Notes under the pieces: model-generated
What the model was told of the DNA's origin: nothing
Seen by the model: only the letters and a program-made list of their open reading frames with translations
Database searches by the model: none
Position numbers and translations under genes: made by a program
Source: JBDHAC01 sp039589195
GTDB taxonomy: Bacteria; Gemmatimonadota; Gemmatimonadetes; Palauibacterales; Palauibacteraceae
Direction of reading: 5' to 3'
DNA length: 7,899 nt
NCBI GenBank assembly: GCA_039589195.1
Contig: JBDHHV010000157.1
Location: forward strand, 1-7,899
In this document: positions 1 to 4,155 of the stretch, piece after piece
How positions within the stretch are numbered: the stretch's first letter is position 1
Layout of the letters: each line of letters starts with the position of its first letter

Positions 1-300
1 CTGGACCGTGAGGCGGTCCTGGTAGAGCTCGAGGCTGTCCAGGAGGCCACCATTACCTCGCTGCGCGCCGCGGAGGGATTGGACATCGGGCGCGCCAGGA
101 TCCGCTCGCCGTTCCTCAAGCTGCTGAAGCTGCCCGTGATCCAGGCTTTCGAGGTGATGTTCGCCCACACCCGGCGACACATCTGGCTGATGCGGGAGGT
201 CATGGGAGCATCGGACTCCCCTGCTACGGCGGGCGAGCCGGGCGGCCGGGGCGAGCCGGACGTCCCGGGGGACCCGGGTTTCCCGGGCGAGCCGAGCTAG
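1..300 (+). CDS. DinB-superfamily protein, C-terminal part (5' end outside window)
   Basis: The frame is open from the first base to TAG at 298-300, giving 99 visible residues. Residues 26-68 look like the last helix block of the DinB/YfiT-like four-helix-bundle superfamily: a 'RSPFLKLL' turn, then a helix with H56 and H60 spaced HxxxH ('AHTRRH'). Histidines in this superfamily usually bind a divalent metal, and members act as thiol-dependent transferases or as uncharacterised stress proteins; the actual reaction cannot be read here. After the fold ends near residue 70, a low-complexity Gly/Pro/Glu tail runs to the stop (GEPGGR, GEPDVP, GDPGFP, GEPS). The gene is convergent with the LOG-family gene and overlaps it by 4 bases at the stops. 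The family call is fairly secure; the missing N-terminus prevents subfamily assignment. Confidence 0.7.
   Translation: MDREAVLVELEAVQEATITSLRAAEGLDIGRARIRSPFLKLLKLPVIQAFEVMFAHTRRHIWLMREVMGASDSPATAGEPGGRGEPDVPGDPGFPGEPS
232..294 (+). repeat. 18-bp-periodic GEP-coding repeat in the DinB-like tail
   Basis: The 9-mer GGCGAGCCG recurs exactly at 232-240, 250-258 and 286-294, an 18-base period with a diverged unit between the last two. It encodes collagen-like hexapeptides (Gly-Glu/Asp-Pro plus three residues). The GC-rich stretch also contains CCCGGG-TTT-CCCGGG (273-287), able to form a 6-bp hairpin, but no T-run follows, so I do not call it a terminator. Confidence 0.7.
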
Positions 301-887
301 CGGGCGCTTCGGTCCAGCAGCTTCTCCACGTAACGGGGTCGGTAGGCCTCGAGCGCGTCCAGTAGCCCGTCGGGGTCCGTGTCCACGGCAATCAGGCTCC
401 GGTGCCCGCTCCGAATGAACCGTTCCTGCACCGCGTGATCCAGCGCGTCAAGCAGCTGATCGTAGTAGCCGCCGACGTTCAGCACGCCCACAGGCTTCGA
501 GTGAATCCCCAGCTGGGCCCAGGTGAGGATCTCGAACAGCTCCTCGAAGGTGCCCAATCCGCCGGGCAGCGCGACGAAGCCGTCGGCCAGATCCGCCATC
601 ACCGCTTTCCGCTCGTGCATCGAGCTCACCACGCGCAGATCGTGAACTCCCTCGTGTGCGATCTCCTTCTCGGCCAGAGCGCTCGGGATGACGCCCGTCA
701 CATGGCCATCGCCCTCGAGAACCGCGTCGGCCACTTCGCCCATCAGGCCAACCGTCGCCCCACCGTACACGAGGTCGATTCCGCGCCGGGCCAGCGCCTC
801 GCCCAACGCTGCCGCAGCGTCGCGATATCCATCGCGGGCCCCGAGACCGGAGCCGGCGAACACACACACGGTACGTAGTCTGGACAT
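297..887 (-). CDS. LOG-family nucleotide 5'-monophosphate phosphoribohydrolase
   Basis: This 196-residue protein has the full signature of the LOG / TIGR00730 Rossmann-like family, whose members hydrolyse the N-glycosidic bond of cytokinin riboside 5'-monophosphates or of ordinary nucleoside monophosphates such as AMP, releasing the base and ribose 5-phosphate. Visible motifs are an N-terminal beta strand with 'CVFAGSG', 'YGGATVGLMG' (residues 41-50), 'SMHERK' with the conserved Arg93, and the defining 'PGGLGTFEE' (108-116) with Glu116. Length is normal and the protein should be a cytosolic dimer. The ATG at 887 lies 18 bases after the TerB-like stop, with a G-rich but imperfect ribosome site, so it is probably the last gene of the ridA operon. 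In bacteria without plant contact, a purine nucleotide hydrolase role is more likely than cytokinin production. Substrate is not determined by sequence. Confidence 0.92.
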   Translation of the reverse strand: MSRLRTVCVFAGSGLGARDGYRDAAAALGEALARRGIDLVYGGATVGLMGEVADAVLEGDGHVTGVIPSALAEKEIAHEGVHDLRVVSSMHERKAVMADLADGFVALPGGLGTFEELFEILTWAQLGIHSKPVGVLNVGGYYDQLLDALDHAVQERFIRSGHRSLIAVDTDPDGLLDALEAYRPRYVEKLLDRSAR

Positions 888-905
888 CGGACCCGGCCCC
901 CCGCC

Positions 906-1835
906 TCAGTGGGCGACGTGCGCGGTGAACAAGCCGAGCGCGATGTACTTCTGGCAGATGACCTCCGCATAGTCGACCGAGAAGAAGCTCCCGGCCGAGA
1001 ATACGGTCCCCCCACGTTTTTTTCTGGCGCGGGCGCCGGGGATGAGCGTCTGCACCGCCCCGAATTGTTCGTCGCTCTGCGGCACGATCAGCACTTCGTA
1101 CCTGCTCCGCTCGAGAGTGTCGGCAGTCACGTACTGCGTGATGAGACCGTTCACCTCTTCGAGGACGATCTCCTCCTCGCGTGTCACCTCCTCGTCCGCC
1201 TTCACGAACAGGGAAAGAACGTCCTGTAGTTGTGCCGCCTGCTCGAACGGCGGCCCGAGGCTCAAGTAGTCGAGCACCGCCTGACGCACCTCCAGCATGT
1301 CGCCATCTCCCTCTACCGCTCCCGGCGTCAGGTCCGGGGAAGGGATCCTCCAGCGGTGCGCGAAGCCGTGGATCAGCGCGATCTCCTTTTCGTGCACGTG
1401 CCGATCGATGGCGGCCATGTGCCCGAGGATCTGCAAGATCTGCTCGGCCCCCTTCGGGTGCAGCATGGACTTGATCAAGTGGGTGGATTCGCGCCGCTCC
1501 AGGTTCAGGGCGCGGAGGAGAAGCCGCCTGAAGGAGAGGCCGCGATTCTCCTGCACCCACAACCCGGTACCGATCAGGACGAACACGACGCCCGTGACGA
1601 GGCCGATCGCCGTCTTGATCGCCGGAAGCGGCGTCCTGTCGATCGCGGCGAGCTGGATAAACATCGGAAGGGCGGTCGCGAGTCCCAGGAACGCGGCCGA
1701 GATCGAGATGCTCTCGGCGACGTTCCGCAGGTGCTTCCGCTTCCACAGCTTGTTGATGATCAAGTAGTTGGAGATGGCCGCGACGACGACTCCGATCGCG
1801 ACCAGGAACTCTACGAGACCGAGAAAAACGGACAT
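906..1835 (-). CDS. Three-TM membrane protein with TerB-like domain and C-terminal alpha/beta domain
   Basis: This 309-residue protein has no family I can name with certainty. Three hydrophobic segments are clear at about 4-27, 43-65 and 72-94, followed by a basic linker. Residues about 130-235 resemble a TerB/tellurite-resistance-like acidic helical domain: two similar helix pairs, 'MAAIDRHVHEKE' (140-151) and 'FVKADEEVTREEE' (210-222), carry the Asp-x-x-acidic and Glu spacing typical of TerB repeats. The last 65 residues ('YEVLIVPQSDEQ' to 'YAEVICQKYIALGLFT') alternate short strands and helices, faintly like a SPOR-type fold; I treat that as a guess. The ATG at 1835 has GAGGAG five bases upstream. 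It lies 24 bases after ridA and 18 before the LOG gene, so co-transcription is likely. TerB-like domains are linked to envelope stress and metal-ion responses, but function here is unknown. An A7 run lies in codons near residue 271. Confidence 0.72.
   Translation of the reverse strand: MSVFLGLVEFLVAIGVVVAAISNYLIINKLWKRKHLRNVAESISISAAFLGLATALPMFIQLAAIDRTPLPAIKTAIGLVTGVVFVLIGTGLWVQENRGLSFRRLLLRALNLERRESTHLIKSMLHPKGAEQILQILGHMAAIDRHVHEKEIALIHGFAHRWRIPSPDLTPGAVEGDGDMLEVRQAVLDYLSLGPPFEQAAQLQDVLSLFVKADEEVTREEEIVLEEVNGLITQYVTADTLERSRYEVLIVPQSDEQFGAVQTLIPGARARKKRGGTVFSAGSFFSVDYAEVICQKYIALGLFTAHVAH
1017..1023 (-). other. A7 homopolymer in slippery phase (A_AAA_AAA)
   Basis: On the coding strand the TerB-like gene reads AGA AAA AAA CGT, so the heptamer A-AAA-AAA sits in the phase used by -1 ribosomal frameshift sites. 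Eight bases downstream GACCG can pair with CGGTC around a long loop, a weak stimulator at best. The site could equally be a spot for polymerase slippage or simply two lysine codons. Confidence 0.4.
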
Positions 1836-1840
1836 CTGAG

Positions 1841-1846
1841 CTCCTC
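1841..1846 (-). promoter_or_regulatory. Ribosome binding site GAGGAG of the TerB-like gene
   Basis: GAGGAG on the minus strand is followed by five bases and the ATG at 1835. It fixes the start just ahead of the first membrane segment and lies in the 24-base gap after ridA, so this gene can be translated independently. Confidence 0.75.
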
Positions 1847-1859
1847 GTGCATTCGGGTG

Positions 1860-2243
1860 TCAGTCCTGGTCGATTACCGCAATCGCCTGAATCTCGACTC
1901 CAATGCCGTGGTGGAGGTCGCGAACGGGGACGATGGCGCGGGCCGGACGGTGTGGCCCCAGCACTCGCGCGTACGTCTCGTTCACGCGTCCCCAGTTGGC
2001 GATGTCCGTCACGTAGACGGTCATCTGGAGCGTACGCTCCAGATCGCTCCCGGCGGCCTGGAGAATCGCCCGGATGTTGTCGAGCACGGTCTCCACTTGC
2101 GTCTCGATCGGCTCATCCCCGAGAACCCTGCCTTCGGCATCGATCGGGATCTGCCCCGACACGTACACGAGCCCATCGTGAATGACCGCCTGCGAATAGT
2201 GCCCTGCCGGGGGGGGCGCCGCGTCCGTCTCCACGTGCTTCAT
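1860..2243 (-). CDS. ridA: RidA/YjgF/UK114-family imine/enamine deaminase
   Basis: The 127-residue length and motifs match RidA, a cytosolic trimer that hydrolyses reactive enamine/imine intermediates such as 2-aminoacrylate, released by PLP enzymes, to ketoacids and ammonia. Visible are 'GHYSQAV' (14-20, the conserved Tyr), 'VYVSGQIP' (26-33), 'PHRPARAIVPV' with Arg102 where the substrate-carboxylate-binding arginine of the active subgroup sits, and 'VEIQAIAV' with Glu117 matching the conserved Glu. The catalytic set therefore looks intact. The ATG at 2243 overlaps the TGA of a 31-codon upstream ORF (ATGA) and has its own GAGGGG about seven bases upstream. It heads a run with the TerB-like and LOG genes. 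A perfect 22-bp palindrome lies within codons 67-74. Rid subgroup and true substrate are unverified. Confidence 0.92.
   Translation of the reverse strand: MKHVETDAAPPPAGHYSQAVIHDGLVYVSGQIPIDAEGRVLGDEPIETQVETVLDNIRAILQAAGSDLERTLQMTVYVTDIANWGRVNETYARVLGPHRPARAIVPVRDLHHGIGVEIQAIAVIDQD
2023..2044. repeat. 22-bp perfect palindrome inside ridA
   Basis: The half-site ATCTGGAGCGT (2023-2033) is followed immediately by its exact reverse complement (2034-2044), with no mismatch; the flanking bases (C and C) do not extend it. As RNA it can fold into a 9-bp stem with a GUAC loop. It encodes the Leu-Glu-Arg-Thr-Leu-Gln stretch of ridA. No T-tract follows on either strand, so it is not a normal intrinsic terminator. 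It could be an operator-like site for a dimeric regulator, an mRNA hairpin, or chance. Confidence 0.85.
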
Positions 2244-2335
2244 CGCCGCCCCCTCGCCGCGGACGACGTACCGGGACGGGCCGGTAGCTCGGTCCGGTTC
2301 GCGTGGGCGAGTGCGGTGAGCCCGCTCGGATTCAT
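2240..2335 (-). CDS. Candidate 31-residue leader ORF coupled to ridA
   Basis: An ATG at 2335 is preceded by GGAGGT with a six-base spacer (CAACAT), the best Shine-Dalgarno match in the window and in an unusually A/T-rich start context. The frame runs 31 codons and ends in TGA at 2242-2240, overlapping the ridA ATG at 2243-2241 as ATGA, the usual translational-coupling arrangement. The predicted peptide begins MNPSGLTALAHANRTE and ends in a basic 'AARGRR'. It has no membrane segment, no signal peptide and no run of one amino acid that would suggest classical attenuation. It may be a regulatory leader whose translation delivers ribosomes to ridA, or a chance ORF in a GC-rich 5' leader. I do not recognise it as any known peptide. 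Confidence 0.45.
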   Translation of the reverse strand: MNPSGLTALAHANRTELPARPGTSSAARGRR

Positions 2336-2507
2336 ATGTTGACCTCCGTTCAGCAACGAGTCATCCAGGACCCGCTCTCGAGAGAATCGCCGTGCGACGA
2401 GGAACATCCCCGCCCCATCCTACTTTGCCCATGCGACGCTGTCGAAGCCTCCCCGCAGTGTCCCGGTTCCGGCCTCGATTCGGACGGTCGCCCGGGGGAG
2501 TGTCGGC
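2336..2507. promoter_or_regulatory. Divergent intergenic region between the ridA operon and rph
   Basis: These 172 bases separate the leftward ridA transcript from rightward rph and must hold at least one promoter for each unless transcription enters from elsewhere. A TTGACC hexamer on the plus strand (2339-2344) resembles a -35 box but no convincing TATAAT-like partner lies 16-18 bases on; TACTTT at 2421-2426 also lacks a good -35. CTCTCGAGAG (2375-2384) is a 10-bp palindrome of a size expected by chance. The role is inferred from gene orientation, not from a clear promoter. Confidence 0.4.
2342..2347 (-). promoter_or_regulatory. Strong Shine-Dalgarno (GGAGGT) ahead of the leader ORF
   Basis: GGAGGT on the minus strand lies six bases before the ATG at 2335. 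Its near-perfect anti-SD match is the main reason to take the leader ORF seriously. Confidence 0.55.
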
Positions 2508-3227
2508 ATGAGTGCCGAGCGCCCGGCCGGCCGCGATCCGGATCAGCTGCGGGATACCGGCTTCGAGCTCGGGGTGGCGGAGTTCGCGGAGGGATCCTGC
2601 CTCATCTCGATGGGCGGTACTCGCGTGCTGTGCACCGCCACCGTCGAGCCGGGTGTACCCGCGTTCCGAGAGGGCAAAGGGGGGTGGCTGACCGGCGAGT
2701 ACGCCATGCTGCCACGCGCCACTCAGCGCCGCACGAGCAGGGAACGGCGGGGTCCGCGCGGGCGGACGCAGGAGATTCAGCGGCTCATCGGACGCTCCCT
2801 GCGCGCGGCCGTCGATCTCGAGGCGCTCGGCGACCGAACGGTGACGGTGGACTGCGATGTGCTGGCCGCGGATGGCGGGACGCGGACGGCGTCGATCACG
2901 GGTGGGTGCCTCGCGGTCGCGGACGCGCTCCGCGGGCTCGTCGCCGGTGGCGAGGTCGAGATCGACCCGCTCCGCCAGCTCGTCGCTGCGATCAGCGTCG
3001 GAATCGTCGACGGTCGACATCTTCTGGATCTCGAGTACACGGAGGATGTGACGGCCGACGTCGATTTCAACGTCGTCACTCTCGAGGATGGCCGGATCGT
3101 CGAGGTACAGGGCACGGCGGAGGGTGCTCCGTTCTCGCGGCAGGATCTGGACGCGCTCCTGAGCCTGGCCGAGTCCGGCATCCAGGAGCTGTTGGGGATT
3201 CAGCGCCAGGCTCTCGCAGGTCGCTGA
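2508..3227 (+). CDS. rph: Ribonuclease PH
   Basis: RNase PH is a phosphorolytic 3'-to-5' exoribonuclease that trims the 3' ends of tRNA precursors, using phosphate and releasing nucleoside diphosphates; it works in the cytosol as a ring of six subunits. The 239 residues match the family's usual length. Visible are 'EGSCLISMGGTRVLCTATVE' (28-47), 'GWLTGEYAMLPRAT' (59-72), an Arg-rich segment with phosphate-contact Arg86, 'GGTRTASITG' (123-132) with Thr125 and Arg126, and 'EDVTADVDFNVV' (179-190) with the metal-linked Asp180 and Asp186. All key residues are present, so the enzyme should be active. The ATG at 2508 has GGGGAG eight bases upstream, and the N-terminus 'GRDPDQLR' fits the family's usual start. 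It stands alone on the plus strand; the frequent partner rdgB is not next to it. Confidence 0.96.
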   Translation: MSAERPAGRDPDQLRDTGFELGVAEFAEGSCLISMGGTRVLCTATVEPGVPAFREGKGGWLTGEYAMLPRATQRRTSRERRGPRGRTQEIQRLIGRSLRAAVDLEALGDRTVTVDCDVLAADGGTRTASITGGCLAVADALRGLVAGGEVEIDPLRQLVAAISVGIVDGRHLLDLEYTEDVTADVDFNVVTLEDGRIVEVQGTAEGAPFSRQDLDALLSLAESGIQELLGIQRQALAGR

Positions 3228-3249
3228 CCCGCGGTCCCCTCGCTTCAGA

Positions 3250-4101
3250 TCACCACGGGAGCGTCTGGCCGTCGTAGCGCAGGAAGGTGCCGGACATCTC
3301 TTCCCTAAGATTGCCGATAAGCTCGATCATCGATCGGACCGCCTCCTGCGGCTCGTTCGCGCCCTCCCAAAGGTCGCTCCCCCTCAGCATGCGCGTCCTC
3401 ACGGGCCCCGGGTGAATGATCCCGACCTTGATGCCACGCCGTTGCGTCTCGGACCCAAGCGCACGAATGGCCATGTTCGCGCTGGCTTTGCTCATCTTAT
3501 AGAAGTAGAACCCTCCCCCCCGCCCGGCGATCTCCATCGAGCCGGATATGCTCGTAATGACCACGATCTTCTTCTGATCGCTCGCTGCGACGTGATCCAG
3601 GAAGGCCTGCGAGACGCGCAGGGGCCCGAAGGCGTTCACCGCCATCACGTGCTGGAACTGCTCGAAGTCTAGCGCACCCAACCGTTGGCTCTCGGGCGCT
3701 CCGAGGACGCCGGCATTGTTGATCAGCACGTCGATCGGGCGGCCTCGATACCGCTCGGCCAGCGCATCGATGCCCGCGTGATCCGTCACGTCCAGCCGCT
3801 CGATCACCAGGTTCGGGTGACCCGCGGCCAACGCGTGCAGCTCCTCCGCTGTGTCGGGGTGTCGGGCGGTCGCGATGACGCTCCACCCGCTCTCTGCGTA
3901 CTGGCGGGCAAACTCCAGACCGATCCCCCTATTGGAGCCCGTGATCAGGACCGTCGCGGGTCCCGCCGTCTCCTGAAGCTGGGTACCGCTCGCAGCCCCC
4001 GTTCGCTCGGCTGCCGCGCGATCCGGCGCCGGCCGGCAGGCTCCCATGCAGGCTCCCATGAGGAGAAGCGGAAGTGCGAGGCCGAGATTCGTTCGCGACA
4101 C
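3250..4101 (-). CDS. Short-chain dehydrogenase/reductase with lipoprotein signal peptide
   Basis: The catalytic part is a classical SDR of the C-factor/sniffer-like type: cofactor-binding 'TGSNRGIG' (54-61), 'NNAG' (128-131), Asn156, Ser184/Ser186 in 'ITSISG', and the Tyr201-x-x-x-Lys205 pair. These residues predict an NAD(P)(H)-dependent oxidoreductase; substrate unknown. I choose the GTG at 4101 (283 residues) because GAGGG lies seven bases upstream; the longer TTG frame to 4134 has no good ribosome site. The first 22 residues form a lipoprotein-type signal: 'MSRTN', hydrophobic 'LGLALPLLL', then MGAC twice, followed by a 25-residue low-complexity linker before the Rossmann fold. A membrane-anchored SDR outside the cytosol is unusual, since NAD(P)H is not normally available there. 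It follows the DUF885 gene by 54 bases and converges on rph with 22 bases between. Confidence 0.88.
   Translation of the reverse strand: MSRTNLGLALPLLLMGACMGACRPAPDRAAAERTGAASGTQLQETAGPATVLITGSNRGIGLEFARQYAESGWSVIATARHPDTAEELHALAAGHPNLVIERLDVTDHAGIDALAERYRGRPIDVLINNAGVLGAPESQRLGALDFEQFQHVMAVNAFGPLRVSQAFLDHVAASDQKKIVVITSISGSMEIAGRGGGFYFYKMSKASANMAIRALGSETQRRGIKVGIIHPGPVRTRMLRGSDLWEGANEPQEAVRSMIELIGNLREEMSGTFLRYDGQTLPW
4036..4059 (-). repeat. 12-bp perfect tandem duplication encoding MGAC-MGAC (lipobox)
   Basis: GCAGGCTCCCAT occurs twice in direct contact (4036-4047, 4048-4059). On the coding strand each copy reads Met-Gly-Ala-Cys, so the SDR has two identical candidate lipidation cysteines, Cys18 and Cys22. 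The exact identity, including third codon positions, suggests a recent duplication. Confidence 0.9.
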
Positions 4102-4108
4102 GAGTGAG

Positions 4109-4113
4109 CCCTC
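4109..4113 (-). promoter_or_regulatory. Ribosome binding site GAGGG deciding the SDR GTG start
   Basis: GAGGG lies seven bases before the GTG at 4101, while nothing comparable precedes the TTG at 4134. This start places the basic n-region directly before the hydrophobic stretch, as expected for a lipoprotein signal. Confidence 0.65.
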
Positions 4114-4155
4114 TGTTTGGAACCAGCGGGTCAAGCCGATCCCGGCTCCGGTCCG

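Noticed and set aside
273..287. CCCGGG-TTT-CCCGGG hairpin as a terminator
   Set aside because: It lies in coding DNA, no T-run follows on either strand, and it is explained by the GEP-coding repeat.
808..836. Short hairpins (ACGCTG-CCG-CAGCGT and CGCGAT-ATCC-ATCGCG) within the LOG gene
   Set aside because: Six-base stems are frequent by chance in GC-rich coding sequence and have no T-tract or regulatory context.
448..1746. 432-codon minus-strand open frame across the TerB-like and LOG genes
   Set aside because: It lies in the -1 frame of both genes, is extremely Arg-rich and shows no family motif; it is a high-GC shadow frame.
1230..2342. 370-codon plus-strand open frame antisense to the TerB-like gene and ridA
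   Set aside because: Composition (Arg, Asp, His, Val) is typical of the reverse complement of GC-biased genes, and the minus-strand genes have recognised motifs.
2339..2426. TTGACC and TACTTT as rph promoter elements
   Set aside because: The two hexamers are 76 bases apart and neither has a suitable partner at 16-18 bases; not supportable as a promoter.
2303..3277. 324-codon plus-strand frame overlapping rph
   Set aside because: rph in its own frame has all catalytic motifs; this frame is Arg/Gly-rich without family features.
4102..4134. Longer SDR start at TTG 4134
   Set aside because: No ribosome site precedes it, and it would add 11 residues before an otherwise well-formed lipoprotein signal; the GTG at 4101 has GAGGG at seven bases.
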